From GWB2-37-7 sp942492835 (GTDB lineage: Bacteria > Bacillota > Clostridia > Lutisporales > Lutisporaceae), in assembly GCA_942492835.1 (NCBI GenBank), contig OW818645.1:2790001-2854000 (forward strand): DNA of 64,000 bases. The letters run 5' to 3'. Of this stretch, positions 55,557 through 64,000 are shown one piece after another. Within the stretch, counting starts at the first letter, position 1. Each line of letters begins with the position of its first letter. The notes beneath the pieces were generated by a model. That model was not told where the DNA came from and ran no database searches. It was given only the letters and a program-made list of their open reading frames with translations. The position numbers and the translations under genes were made by a program.

Positions 55557-55991
55557 ATGACAGAGAACTACTATGAAAGCAAAATTAGAGTGAGATATGC
55601 CGAGACAGACGCTATGGGCATAGTTTACCATTCTAACTATTATGTATGGTTTGAAGTAGGCAGAGGGGATTTTTTGAGAAGGTTTGACATGAGCTACAAG
55701 CAGATGGAGGAAATAGGAATAATACTTCCAGTAGTTGAAACTCATTGCAGATATAGAATACCCGCCGAGTATGATGATTTGCTTACTATCAGAACACAAG
55801 TAAAGGAACTGGGAGTAGTAAGGCTCAGCTTTCAATATCAGGTTATAAGGGACCTTGACAATACATTGTTAGCAGAAGGCGAAACAGTACACGCCTTTAC
55901 CGATAAAACAAAAAAACCTATAAATATGAAGAAAAAAAACAGTGAGTTATATGACTTGCTGATGAAGGTTGCAAATAAAGATAAAGAATAA
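55557..55991 (+). CDS. YbgC/4HBT-type acyl-CoA thioesterase
   Basis: The 144-residue hot-dog-fold protein has the family signature RYAETDAMGIVYHSNYYVWFEVGR with the catalytic Asp. It hydrolyses short-chain or aromatic acyl-CoA thioesters. GAGGAG precedes the start, 24 bases after pyk, so it is probably cotranscribed. The true substrate is unknown. Confidence 0.88.
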   Translation: MTENYYESKIRVRYAETDAMGIVYHSNYYVWFEVGRGDFLRRFDMSYKQMEEIGIILPVVETHCRYRIPAEYDDLLTIRTQVKELGVVRLSFQYQVIRDLDNTLLAEGETVHAFTDKTKKPINMKKKNSELYDLLMKVANKDKE

Positions 55992-56097
55992 GTAAATTAT
56001 TACACAAATATTTATTATACGTAGTAAATTTTGGTATAAAACCAATTACGCGTGTCAATAATTATAATAATAATATACTGGGAACTGATTCAATTTT

Positions 56098-56122
56098 GCA
56101 CCCGCAAAGGGTGCGTTTTTTT
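56098..56122 (+). terminator. Terminator of the glycolytic transcript
   Basis: GCACCC and GGGTGC form a 6-bp GC-rich stem with a 5-base loop, followed by a run of eight T's. Confidence 0.85.
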
Positions 56123-56245
56123 TCTTTCTAAACAGTTGATTAAGTTATAAAGAAGTGTTATATTGAAAGTAGTTAATTGATTATATGATTTTATATTCAT
56201 CTAATATTATTCCGCACAAGGAATGCGAGAGGAGAAGTTAACAAA

Positions 56246-57313
56246 ATGAAGGATATCAGAAATGAAAAACTTGCAGCAGTGCTGTTAAACCACTCTCTAA
56301 AGGTAAAAGCAGGGGAGAATCTTGTTATTAGAAGCAGCTACAACGGAAAGCCTTTGGCAGATGAGGTATACAAGCAAGCTATTAAATTAGGCTTGAATGT
56401 CTTTACTCAAATAACATTAAGTGAGCAGTCAAAATTCTTCATGGAGAATGGAACACAAGAGCAATTTGAAAACATGAACAAGTTTCTTGAGCCTGTATAT
56501 GAGCAAGCAGATGCTTTTGTAGTAATTGAAGCTCCTGACAATGTTAAAAATCTTTCTAAGGTTGATCCTGAAAAGAATATGCAATATAGCAAGATTGCAA
56601 GTTTTGCATCAAAAATGATTATGGAAAAAAGATGGGTAATGACAAACTTCCCAACACATTCCTTTGCACAGGAAGCTGATATGTCACTTGAAGAATACGA
56701 AGATATGCTGTTTGATGCTACTTTGGTAGACTATCAGAAGATGGATAGAGATATGGACAAAGTTATCAATATCTTTGACAAAGCTGAAACAGTTAGAATA
56801 GTTGGTAAGGATACTGACTTAACCTTCAGTATTAAAGATAGAAAAGGCATCAAATGTAGTGGTAGCAATAATATACCAGATGGTGAGGTATTCTACGCAC
56901 CAATAACAAACTCAGCAAATGGACATATATACTATGAATTCCCTGCTATTAGATATGGGGTTCAGGTTGATGGAATAAGACTTGAGTTTAAGGATGGAAA
57001 GATAGTAAAGGCTACAGCTGAAAAGAATGAGGAATTCTTAAACAAAATACTTGACTCCGATGAAGGTGCAAGATTTATAGGTGAGTTTGGTATTGGATTT
57101 AATTATGGTATACAAAAATTTATTAAGAATATATTATTTGATGAAAAGATAGGAGGCACGATACACTTAGCTGCAGGAAACGCTTATGAGGAATCAGGCG
57201 GAGACAACGTATCAGTGGTACATTGGGATATGATTAAGGAGCTAAGAGTTGACGGTGCAATTTATGCAGATGGCAAGTTAGTCCAAAAAAATGGATCCTT
57301 CATATACGAATAA
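56246..57313 (+). CDS. M29-family (thermophilic-type) aminopeptidase
   Basis: The 355-residue metallopeptidase of the aminopeptidase T family shows GENLVIRSSYNGKPLADEVYKQA at the start, and GEFGIGFNYGI, IHLAAGNAYEESGGDNVSVVHWDMI near the end where the metal-binding Glu, His and Asp lie. It should remove N-terminal residues from peptides in the cytoplasm. GAGGAG precedes the start. It is a single gene with a very strong terminator. Confidence 0.87.
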   Translation: MKDIRNEKLAAVLLNHSLKVKAGENLVIRSSYNGKPLADEVYKQAIKLGLNVFTQITLSEQSKFFMENGTQEQFENMNKFLEPVYEQADAFVVIEAPDNVKNLSKVDPEKNMQYSKIASFASKMIMEKRWVMTNFPTHSFAQEADMSLEEYEDMLFDATLVDYQKMDRDMDKVINIFDKAETVRIVGKDTDLTFSIKDRKGIKCSGSNNIPDGEVFYAPITNSANGHIYYEFPAIRYGVQVDGIRLEFKDGKIVKATAEKNEEFLNKILDSDEGARFIGEFGIGFNYGIQKFIKNILFDEKIGGTIHLAAGNAYEESGGDNVSVVHWDMIKELRVDGAIYADGKLVQKNGSFIYE

Positions 57314-57320
57314 TCTGTGA

Positions 57321-57364
57321 AAAAGTATAAGGTTAAGCGAAAGCTTAACCTTATACTTTTTTTG
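57321..57364 (+). terminator. 18-bp perfect terminator
   Basis: Bases 57321-57338 and 57343-57360 pair perfectly around a GAAA tetraloop and run into T's. Confidence 0.93.
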
Positions 57365-57419
57365 CATTATTTAGGGCAAAATAAAAATAATAAACTTTAA
57401 AAACTAAGGAGTGATTTAT

Positions 57420-58004
57420 TTGGATAGGGATAATATTACTGATATACTAATAGGTGATAATGAACAGAGAGAGCAAAGAATACATGAGCTTCTTAGGGCA
57501 AGGAAATCACTTAATATTAATGCAGAAATGAACAAGGTCTCCACTTTAGGAGGGAGAATGTCTGATAGACTTGCAAAGTTTGCAGGCAGTTGGTCTTTTC
57601 TAGCTTTTTTTGGAGTCGTAATTTTTACATGGGCAATAATTAACACAACTTTAGTTTTGACAAGCCCCTTTGATCCATATCCTTTTGTTTTTTTAAATCT
57701 TATACTAGCCTGTGTATCATCGTTACAAGCCCCAGTAATAATGATGAGTCAAAACAGGGAATCCCAAAAGGATAGATTAAGAGCAGAAAATGATTATCTG
57801 GTTAATTCAAAGTCAGAAATAATACTGGAAGACATGCATATGAAGGTTGATGTGCTATTAGATGAACAGAATAAGTTGAAAAAACAGCTCAATGATATTA
57901 TGATTAGTATGAAGAATGACAGTCTAAGGAGCGAAATAGATGGAAAAATTGATACCAGTAGAGAAGAACAAAGAATATACAATAGAGATAACAGGACTCA
58001 CTAG
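57420..58004 (+). CDS. DUF1003 membrane protein
   Basis: The start at TTG 57420 is chosen because AAGGAG lies 9 bases upstream. The 194-residue protein carries the DUF1003 pattern: GSWSFLAFFGVVIFTWAI, then NLILACVSSLQAPVIMMSQNR, that is two hydrophobic helices followed by a charged coiled coil. The function of this family is unknown. Its 3' end overlaps rlmD by 65 bases. Confidence 0.85.
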   Translation: MDRDNITDILIGDNEQREQRIHELLRARKSLNINAEMNKVSTLGGRMSDRLAKFAGSWSFLAFFGVVIFTWAIINTTLVLTSPFDPYPFVFLNLILACVSSLQAPVIMMSQNRESQKDRLRAENDYLVNSKSEIILEDMHMKVDVLLDEQNKLKKQLNDIMISMKNDSLRSEIDGKIDTSREEQRIYNRDNRTH

Positions 58005-59313
58005 TGAAGCAATGGGTGTTGGTAGGGTAGAAGGCTTCACTGTATTTGTGGAAGGTGCTTTGCCAGAGGAAACAGTGGTCGTTAAGATAGTAAAAATCCA
58101 AAAGACCTTTGCCTTTGGGAAGCTTTTAAGTATAGACAGACAGTCAAAGAGCAGGGTAGCACCGGTATGTGGCTTGATGAAACGCTGTGGAGGCTGCCAA
58201 CTACAGCATCTTGACTATAAGGCACAGCTTGCAAATAAAACACAGATGGTCAAGGATGTTATGGAAAGAATAGGTGGCTTTAAGGATATTACAGTCCATG
58301 ATACTATTGGTATGGAAGAGCCCTGGAGATACCGCAACAAAGCGCAGTTCCCCGTGGGCTTTTCTGATGATGTAGTAATAGGCTTTTATGCCAACCGTAC
58401 CCATGATATTATTGACACTGACAAATGTGTTATACAAGATGAGATAAATGATAAAATCATTGAGATTTTCAAGGAATATATAAAGAAATTTAAGGTTTCT
58501 GTTTATAATGAAGAAGCTCATAAGGGAATTGTTAGGCATATTGTAACTCGCAAGGGCTTCAAGACCGGTGAAGTTATGGTTTGCATAGTGGCAAATGGAG
58601 AGAGTCTACCTAATGTGGATTATTTAGTTGACATGTTGATAGATAGAGTACCTGAGATAAAGAGTATAGTACTAAATATGAATAAGAAGCAAACAAATGT
58701 GATACTGGGAGATAGAAATGTTGTATTATATGGGGAAGCGGCTATATACGACTATATAGGGCAATTTAAATTTAGAATATCGCCGAACTCCTTTTTTCAG
58801 GTGAACCCTGTGCAAACAGATGTGCTGTACAACAAGGCTTTGGAATATGCAGCTTTAAATGGTAGTGAAACAGTTTTTGATGCATACTGTGGTATAGGTA
58901 CAATATCTTTATTTTTGAGCCAGAAGGCAAAGAAGGTTTATGGAGTAGAGATAGTACCTCAAGCCATAGACAATGCTAAGGAAAACGCTGTGCTTAACAG
59001 TGTGGACAATGTGGATTTTATATTGGGAGAATCGGAAAGAGTAATACCTGAGCTATATAATAAAGGCATCAAAGCAGATGTAATAGTGGTAGACCCACCT
59101 AGAAAGGGCTGTGGTCAGGAGCTATTGGATGTAATCGCTGAGATGCAGTGTCCGCGGGTGGTGTACGTGTCTTGCAACCCTGCTACTTTGGCAAGGGATT
59201 TGAAGTATTTGGGGGAGAAGGGGTATGTGGTAGGGGAGGTACAGCCTGTGGATATGTTTCCGCATACTGGGCACGTTGAGTGTGTTGTCTTGATGTCAAG
59301 AGTTGAGAAATAA
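57940..59313 (+). CDS. rlmD: 23S rRNA (uracil-5-)-methyltransferase, RlmD/RlmCD (RumA) type
   Basis: The 457-residue enzyme methylates uracil in 23S rRNA using S-adenosylmethionine. It has a TRAM domain (about 10-62), an Fe-S site (CGLMKRCGGCQLQH plus a later Cys in DKCVIQD), the SAM-binding DAYCGIGTISLFL, DPPRKGC and the catalytic Cys in YVSCNPATL. The start overlaps the DUF1003 gene but has AAGGAG upstream. The last ~200 bases are much richer in G+C (about 53% over 59101-59280) than the preceding part (28-38% in rows sampled), with different codon use, although the protein reads through normally. Confidence 0.93.
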   Translation: MEKLIPVEKNKEYTIEITGLTSEAMGVGRVEGFTVFVEGALPEETVVVKIVKIQKTFAFGKLLSIDRQSKSRVAPVCGLMKRCGGCQLQHLDYKAQLANKTQMVKDVMERIGGFKDITVHDTIGMEEPWRYRNKAQFPVGFSDDVVIGFYANRTHDIIDTDKCVIQDEINDKIIEIFKEYIKKFKVSVYNEEAHKGIVRHIVTRKGFKTGEVMVCIVANGESLPNVDYLVDMLIDRVPEIKSIVLNMNKKQTNVILGDRNVVLYGEAAIYDYIGQFKFRISPNSFFQVNPVQTDVLYNKALEYAALNGSETVFDAYCGIGTISLFLSQKAKKVYGVEIVPQAIDNAKENAVLNSVDNVDFILGESERVIPELYNKGIKADVIVVDPPRKGCGQELLDVIAEMQCPRVVYVSCNPATLARDLKYLGEKGYVVGEVQPVDMFPHTGHVECVVLMSRVEK

Positions 59314-59677
59314 GGACTGCTCAAAACACTGATAATAAAGGGTTTCCGAGATTGGAAGATATTCTGCCTAATATCCGGCAGCACCTCTTAACCTCGGAGA
59401 TCCTTATTTTTATGTTTTGAAGAAACAAATCCACTGTAAAAATGTGCGTAGGGTCGAGGAGATAGATTAGATAACTACATAGGGTTGTGGAGATAGGATA
59501 GATGTAGTATTGGTTAGTAAGTCGGATAGACGAAATTAAATCAATTTTTTAGGCGACAAGTAAAACATTAGTTTTAAGAACGTTTTTGGTATTGAGATGG
59601 TTACTTTCAAAATTGAGTAGAAATACGGACTTTTCAATTCAGCTGAAGTATCTATTGATTAAATCTATCCTATTCTA
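59314..59677. other. Gene-free junction between rlmD and the restriction island
   Basis: No coding sequence is supported. A branched hairpin is possible near 59345-59400: TCCGAG pairs with CTCGGA as an outer stem, CTGCC with GGCAG inside, and a T-rich stretch follows, so this may be the rlmD terminator. Further on, two copies of GGAGATAG lie at about 59457-59500. The spacer has higher G+C near rlmD and falls again toward the controller gene. Confidence 0.45.
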
Positions 59678-59729
59678 TTGAAAAACGAATATTGTTATGA
59701 TATAATGATATTCGTTATTATCTAACGAA
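59678..59729 (+). promoter_or_regulatory. Promoter and operator of the restriction-modification operon
   Basis: TTGAAA (59678-59683), exactly 17 bases, and TATAAT (59701-59706). AACGAATAT (59684-59692) and ATATTCGTT (59708-59716) are perfect inverted copies flanking the -10 box, and a third AACGAA lies at 59724-59729. This is the expected layout for autoregulation by the small helix-turn-helix protein encoded just downstream. Confidence 0.75.
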
Positions 59730-59760
59730 ATCCGATATTTAATACCCTGAGGTGATATCA

Positions 59761-59973
59761 TTGATTAAGATAAAATTATCTGAATTACTAGGTAAAAATA
59801 AAATGACAAGAAAAGCTCTTGCTGAATTAGTTGGTGTGCGTCCAAACACCATCGGTGATTTGTATCAGGAAAAAGTCAAAAGAATTGACTTGGAATTGCT
59901 TAATAGTATTTGTAAGGTTCTTGATTGTGAACTAAGCGATTTACTTGAATATCAAGCAGACGAACAAAAATAA
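59761..59973 (+). CDS. Small XRE/Cro-type helix-turn-helix regulator, probable controller of the R-M operon
   Basis: The start is TTG 59761, 5 bases after GAGGTGA; a GTG at 59752 lies inside that ribosome site. The 70-residue protein is almost all one helix-turn-helix domain (MTRKALAELVGVRPNTIGDLYQ). It lies 25 bases upstream of the methylase gene and just below an inverted-repeat operator. In the lactococcal LlaI system a similar small controller precedes a double methylase, so a role as controller is likely. Confidence 0.8.
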   Translation: MIKIKLSELLGKNKMTRKALAELVGVRPNTIGDLYQEKVKRIDLELLNSICKVLDCELSDLLEYQADEQK

Positions 59974-59998
59974 TAGTACAACTGGAAAAGGTGATAAA

Positions 59999-61852
59999 AT
60001 GAGATATTTAGGAAGCAAAGTAAAATTGCTGAATACTATAGAAGAAATTATTAAAAAATATGACATTCAAGGGTCTACATTCGGAGATTTATTTGCAGGA
60101 ACAAGCTGTGTCGGTGATTATTTTAAAGATAGATATAAAATACAATCTAACGACTTTTTATACTACTCATATGTTATAAGTAAAGCGAAATTAAATAACA
60201 GTACGATTCCTTCTTTTTCAAGTTTTTCTAAAGAATATAAAAGAAACATTTTTGATTGGCTAAATTCTCTTGAATATACTGCAGACAGCAATTATTTTAT
60301 TTATAATAATTACACACCGATTGGCGGAAGGATGTTTTTTACGGAAGATAACGGAAAAAAGATAGATGGAATTAGAATAAAGATTGAGGATCTGTATAGA
60401 GATAAATCTATTTCTGAAAATGAATATTTTTTCCTTTTAGCTTCTCTTATTGAAAGTACTACAAAGTTCTCAAACACTTCAGGTACTTACGAAGCTTTCT
60501 TTAAATTTTGGGATTCTAGAGCAACAAAAGACTTTGTCTTGGAACCACTTGAAATGAATGAACAAAAACTTTTCGATCAAAATGATGTATACAATGAAGA
60601 AACTAATAATTTAGTAAGAAGAATTGAAGGAGATATAGCATACATCGATCCTCCATATACTGTAACTCAGTATGTTTCAGCTTATCATATGTTTGAGACT
60701 ATCGCTAAATATGATTCACCCGATATAAAAGGAGTGGGGGGGAAAAGAGAAAGAGGAGATAAAAACTCATTATATGCCCAAAGAACAAAGGCGTTACAAG
60801 CCTTTGAAGATTTGTTTAGACAGATAAAGTACAAACATATTTTGATAAGCTACAGTAATCAAGGACTTGTTAATCTAGATGACCTAGTCGAATTGGCAAA
60901 GCTATTTGCAAAAGATAGTAAAGTATACATTGAAAGCACGGAATACGTAGAGTACCAGAATCATCGGTCAAGCAACAAGAGGAACGGTGAAAACCTTAAT
61001 GAGGTAATAATATATTTTCAGAAGGATATGTCTTTAAATAAGTCTCCACTCAATTATTCTGGTAGCAAGGATACTTTGCTTCCAGCAATAATCAAAGAGC
61101 TTCCTCCTTCTGTCAATACTTTTGTTGATGTTATGGGAGGTGCATTTAATGTTGGAGCAAACATCGCGGCTACTTCCTGTGTTATTTATAATGAACTCAA
61201 TCCGTATGTGTATGAAATTATGGAATGGATTCTAAAAACTGATAAAAGCAAAGTTGTCAAAACCATTGAAAAAAGCATTGCTAAATACAAGTTGGAAAAA
61301 AGTGAAAAGGAACCATTTGATAAATTGCGCTTAGCGTATAATGAAGGTGAAAACTCTCCACTTAATTTGTATCTGCTCCATATGTATTCATTTCAAAATA
61401 TGATTAGATTTAACGGAGATCATAAGTTTAACACTCCAATTGGAGTGGCAGGATACAGTGAAGATATAAAGCAACGAATACTAAATTTTAAAGTCAAAGT
61501 GCAAAATCTACAAATGATGAATGTTGACTATACAACAATTAATTGGAGTGAATATCCTTCAGATACAGTCTTTTATTTTGACCCTCCTTACTTTATTACA
61601 AGCGCTGCTTATAACGATGGAAAGAGAGGAATGAAAGGTTGGTCTGCCGATGAAGAAGTAGAGTTGATAAATACATTAAGCTACATTGATTCATTAGGGT
61701 ATAAATTTATCCTGTCAAATGTTATCCATCATAAAGGCAGAACAAATCATCTGCTCCAAAAATGGGCAGAAGACCATAAATACCGTGTTATTGAAATAGG
61801 TACAAGTGGTTGGCGCTATGCAAAAAATGAAGTCCTAATAATGAATTATTAA
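59999..61852 (+). CDS. Double D12-class adenine DNA methyltransferase (FokI/LlaI-methylase type)
   Basis: The 617-residue protein is two fused D12 N6-adenine methylases. The N-terminal half has MRYLGSK, FGDLFAGTSCVGDYF and DPPY (217-220); the C-terminal half starts near 350 with YSGSKDTLL, VDVMGGAFNVGANI and DPPY (528-531). Such fusions (M.FokI, M.LlaI) methylate the two strands of an asymmetric site with one domain each. The start at ATG 59999 follows AAAGGTGAT. The next genes, including an McrB-like ATPase, parallel the lactococcal LlaI operon. The recognition site cannot be predicted. Confidence 0.88.
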   Translation: MRYLGSKVKLLNTIEEIIKKYDIQGSTFGDLFAGTSCVGDYFKDRYKIQSNDFLYYSYVISKAKLNNSTIPSFSSFSKEYKRNIFDWLNSLEYTADSNYFIYNNYTPIGGRMFFTEDNGKKIDGIRIKIEDLYRDKSISENEYFFLLASLIESTTKFSNTSGTYEAFFKFWDSRATKDFVLEPLEMNEQKLFDQNDVYNEETNNLVRRIEGDIAYIDPPYTVTQYVSAYHMFETIAKYDSPDIKGVGGKRERGDKNSLYAQRTKALQAFEDLFRQIKYKHILISYSNQGLVNLDDLVELAKLFAKDSKVYIESTEYVEYQNHRSSNKRNGENLNEVIIYFQKDMSLNKSPLNYSGSKDTLLPAIIKELPPSVNTFVDVMGGAFNVGANIAATSCVIYNELNPYVYEIMEWILKTDKSKVVKTIEKSIAKYKLEKSEKEPFDKLRLAYNEGENSPLNLYLLHMYSFQNMIRFNGDHKFNTPIGVAGYSEDIKQRILNFKVKVQNLQMMNVDYTTINWSEYPSDTVFYFDPPYFITSAAYNDGKRGMKGWSADEEVELINTLSYIDSLGYKFILSNVIHHKGRTNHLLQKWAEDHKYRVIEIGTSGWRYAKNEVLIMNY

Positions 61853-61864
61853 GGGGGTGTATTA

Positions 61865-62713
61865 ATGAATCATATTCTTGTTTTGCCAGAAGAATTTGAA
61901 ACAAAATTAAATGAAGCACATGCAGATAATGATATTCATTCAAAATGGCTTCAAATTGGTGTCGATACAGTTCAAGATATGATAAATAGAATCATATCTG
62001 AAATGAACGAAAGATTTCCTAAATTGAGCATTACCAATTATAGGGCAGATAATAAAGATAATATAAAAGAGACTATTGGAAACAGAGGAAGCAATTCTGT
62101 ATATGCCGGATATTTTGAAACTGAAAAAGGTAATGTAGACGGTCTGTTTTTTTATATTCCACCTTCACTTAACTCAGGAAATGATCTTCTAACCAGACAA
62201 GTTTTGCCTAGTTTGTTAGGGATTTATGAAGGAATATCTCAGGATATGGTTGATTTACATTTTAATAATAGACCAGTATATATTTTAAATATAAATGAGA
62301 CAAATAGATCAGAACAGAGAGCCGTAAAAGTAAGTTTTATATGTGCAGAATTACTTGAATTTAAATATCTGGATATATTTGGACGAGAGTTTCATGATGT
62401 TATAACGAGCCTTAATGGGGAAGATGATGATGAATTTCAGATAACTTCTTTAACTAATTTTAATCGGTTATTTGCAACAAATGGTAACAATGAACTGTTT
62501 GTAGTTGATGATGAGGAGAAGGTGTTGCAGCTACTTTCAACGAAACTTACTACGTCAACGAATCCATCTGCCGAAATGTATAGATATTGTTTGAAAGTAT
62601 TACCAGCAATCTATATGGCAATTGACGCGGGGTATCAAGTTAATATAGATGCTTTTGATAATGTACAGATGGGTATGTTTGATGTCATCAGAGCTTATGT
62701 TTCTAAAATCTAA
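61865..62713 (+). CDS. Restriction-operon protein of unknown function (282 aa)
   Basis: The soluble protein lies between the double methylase and the McrB-like gene with short gaps (12 and 27 bases) and a GGGGGTG ribosome site. I do not recognise a domain; a possible nuclease-like beta stretch (VYAGYFETEKGNVDGLFFYIPP) is too weak to call. In LlaI, several proteins encoded after the methylase are jointly required for restriction, so it is probably one of the restriction subunits. Confidence 0.6.
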   Translation: MNHILVLPEEFETKLNEAHADNDIHSKWLQIGVDTVQDMINRIISEMNERFPKLSITNYRADNKDNIKETIGNRGSNSVYAGYFETEKGNVDGLFFYIPPSLNSGNDLLTRQVLPSLLGIYEGISQDMVDLHFNNRPVYILNINETNRSEQRAVKVSFICAELLEFKYLDIFGREFHDVITSLNGEDDDEFQITSLTNFNRLFATNGNNELFVVDDEEKVLQLLSTKLTTSTNPSAEMYRYCLKVLPAIYMAIDAGYQVNIDAFDNVQMGMFDVIRAYVSKI

Positions 62714-62740
62714 CGTGATAAATATTAGGAGGGAAAATAA

Positions 62741-63691
62741 ATGCAGATAATTTATTATGGGGCTCCAGGTACAGGAAAAAGTTATATTGTAGATGAGCTG
62801 GTAAAAGCCTCTGGTGTTGGTGATGATAGAATTTTTAGAACTACATTCCATCCAGAGTATACATATAACGATTTCGTTGGACAATTGCTACCTAAAGTCC
62901 AGAATACAGCAAGCGGTGCCACTAGTATCAGCTATGAATTTACAAAGGGAGTATTTACAAGAGCATTAGAAAAGGCATACGAAGATACTGCTAAAAAGGT
63001 ATTTTTAATAATTGAGGAAATGTCAAGAGGAGATTGTGCAGGTATTTTTGGAGATATTTTTCAATTATTAGATAGAGAATCTCAAGGTGTAAATAAAGGT
63101 TATAGTAAATACTTTATCAATAACGACATCATTGCAAAAGACATAATAGCAATTGCTGACGATAAAGTTAAATTACCTCCAAATTTAAATATTTTGGGAA
63201 CTGTTAATACGAGTGACCAAAATGTATTTGTAATGGATACGGCATTTAAAAGAAGATTTGAATGGCATTATATAAGCACTAAGCCAGAACCTGTAGGAGG
63301 TCCATATAAAAACAATATTGACATTGAAGTAGTTATAGACCCTGCAGGAACCAAAAAGTCAGTTAAGTGGGTTGATATCTATGGAACTTTAAATAAATTC
63401 ATATCAGACTCACGATTTTTAGGACTTGGTGAAGATAAGCAGTTAGGGCAATTCTTTATAGAATTTAAAATTGGAGGTACTTCAAGCGATCATAAAGATC
63501 AAGTGAAAAATAAGTTGCTACACTACTTATGGAGTGATATTCATAATTCAAGTTATAATTCTGAAGTTAGTTTGTTTGATTTATCAATAACAAGTTTTTC
63601 TGAATTGTATGATGCTTTTGAAGATGATAAAAAAGTTTTTAGTGATAAGTTTTTAGAGTGTATAGAATTATGGTTAAGAGGCAGTTTATGA
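62741..63691 (+). CDS. McrB-like AAA+ NTPase of the restriction complex
   Basis: The 316-residue protein has Walker A GAPGTGKS (7-14), the McrB-like FHPEYTYNDFVGQLLP, Walker B FLIIEE (88-93) and LGTVNTSDQNVFVMDTAFKRRFEW, matching the McrB consensus for sensor and arginine-finger regions. In McrBC and LlaI systems this motor drives DNA translocation for a partner nuclease using GTP or ATP. Unlike E. coli McrB it has no N-terminal DNA-binding domain; recognition may come from another subunit. AGGAGGG precedes the start. Confidence 0.85.
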   Translation: MQIIYYGAPGTGKSYIVDELVKASGVGDDRIFRTTFHPEYTYNDFVGQLLPKVQNTASGATSISYEFTKGVFTRALEKAYEDTAKKVFLIIEEMSRGDCAGIFGDIFQLLDRESQGVNKGYSKYFINNDIIAKDIIAIADDKVKLPPNLNILGTVNTSDQNVFVMDTAFKRRFEWHYISTKPEPVGGPYKNNIDIEVVIDPAGTKKSVKWVDIYGTLNKFISDSRFLGLGEDKQLGQFFIEFKIGGTSSDHKDQVKNKLLHYLWSDIHNSSYNSEVSLFDLSITSFSELYDAFEDDKKVFSDKFLECIELWLRGSL

Positions 63692-63722
63692 TTCTTTGGT
63701 GAATAGGGGTGGTGGTGATCTA

Positions 63723-64000
63723 ATGAATTTCCAATATGGACAAGATAGTAATAGTGTTAATGGCATAGATTTATCACCTTTTAACCTTCAAAAAGGTGAT
63801 ACAAAATATCTAAAATCCGACAACAGAGATGTGTTTGATTTTGTTGGCTTTGTTTTAGATGAAGCTAATGTCTTATCTGTTTTTCCGAAGCATTTTTACA
63901 GTGATTTAGAGTTGAAAGTTATGAATCAGTGCAAAAAAGCAAATAAAGAAGATATTAAGCTATTGTTTGATGTTTTTGTAAAATATTCAATGGAAGTAGC
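63723..64000 (+). CDS. Probable restriction nuclease subunit, partial (runs off window)
   Basis: From ATG 63723, with GGTGGTGAT upstream, the frame is open to the window end (92 codons). The segment VFDFVGFVLDEANVLSVFPKHF resembles the N-terminal region of McrC/LlaJI-type nuclease partners of McrB-like motors. It follows the AAA+ gene by 31 bases. The catalytic part would lie beyond the window, so the assignment rests mainly on context. Confidence 0.5.
   Translation, partial: MNFQYGQDSNSVNGIDLSPFNLQKGDTKYLKSDNRDVFDFVGFVLDEANVLSVFPKHFYSDLELKVMNQCKKANKEDIKLLFDVFVKYSMEV

Noticed and set aside
1..64000. CRISPR array, rRNA or tRNA genes
   Set aside because: No regularly spaced repeats, no rRNA-like sequence and no cloverleaf candidate were noticed on reading both strands.

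Overview
The window is chromosomal DNA from a low-G+C, anaerobic Gram-positive bacterium, most likely a member of the Clostridia. The reasons are AT-rich sequence with strong GGAGG-type ribosome binding sites and frequent TTG/GTG starts, the conserved block ftsE-ftsX-(M23 hydrolase)...ctp-minJ-like-uvrB-uvrA, the block murB-PHP-rapZ-yvcK-(lepB)-whiA, a DinR-type SOS box, a [NiFe] hydrogenase cluster and a UGA-encoded selenoprotein. I cannot name the genus from sequence alone. No rRNA, tRNA, CRISPR array or insertion sequence was seen.

Layout. 1-3625: the end of a type I restriction locus (hsdS tail, hsdR). 3905-8723: a small anchored protein on the minus strand, then a [NiFe]-hydrogenase operon (cytochrome b5-like protein, small subunit, large subunit, maturation protease, HypA-like stub), then an anchored protein. 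9004-13358: a rhomboid-like protein, an MFS exporter, two tandem small secreted cysteine-rich paralogues, a HesB-like selenoprotein on the minus strand and a PAP2 phosphatase. 13533-27349: division and envelope genes (ftsE, ftsX, M23 hydrolase, C-terminal processing protease, MinJ-like PDZ protein) with a zinc importer and Fur-family regulator between them, then SOS-controlled uvrB-uvrA. 27537-33286: an M28 lipoprotein peptidase, an ABC permease fused to a degenerate M28-like domain, an acyltransferase and a membrane protein. 33460-43386: uvrC, PspC, a PHP hydrolase, a solute-binding protein, murB, a second PHP hydrolase, rapZ, yvcK, lepB and whiA. 43498-47011: an HD-GYP protein, pgi, a membrane protein and a third small secreted cysteine-rich protein. 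47344-55991: dnaE, a small DUF2007-like protein, ATP-type pfkA, PPi-type phosphofructokinase, pyk and a thioesterase. 56246-59313: an M29 aminopeptidase, a DUF1003 protein and rlmD. 59314-64000: the start of an accessory island with a LlaI-like restriction-modification operon (controller, double D12 adenine methylase, unknown protein, McrB-like AAA+ protein, truncated nuclease candidate).

The most unusual items are the selenocysteine-encoding HesB-like gene at 12202-12480 (minus), which an ordinary ORF search splits at its UGA; the permease/pseudo-M28 fusion at 28997-31360; the hydrogenase small subunit lacking the usual first cysteine of the proximal cluster; a CggR-like operator candidate before pfkA; and a sharp rise in G+C in the last ~200 bases of rlmD, next to the restriction island, which suggests an integration junction.
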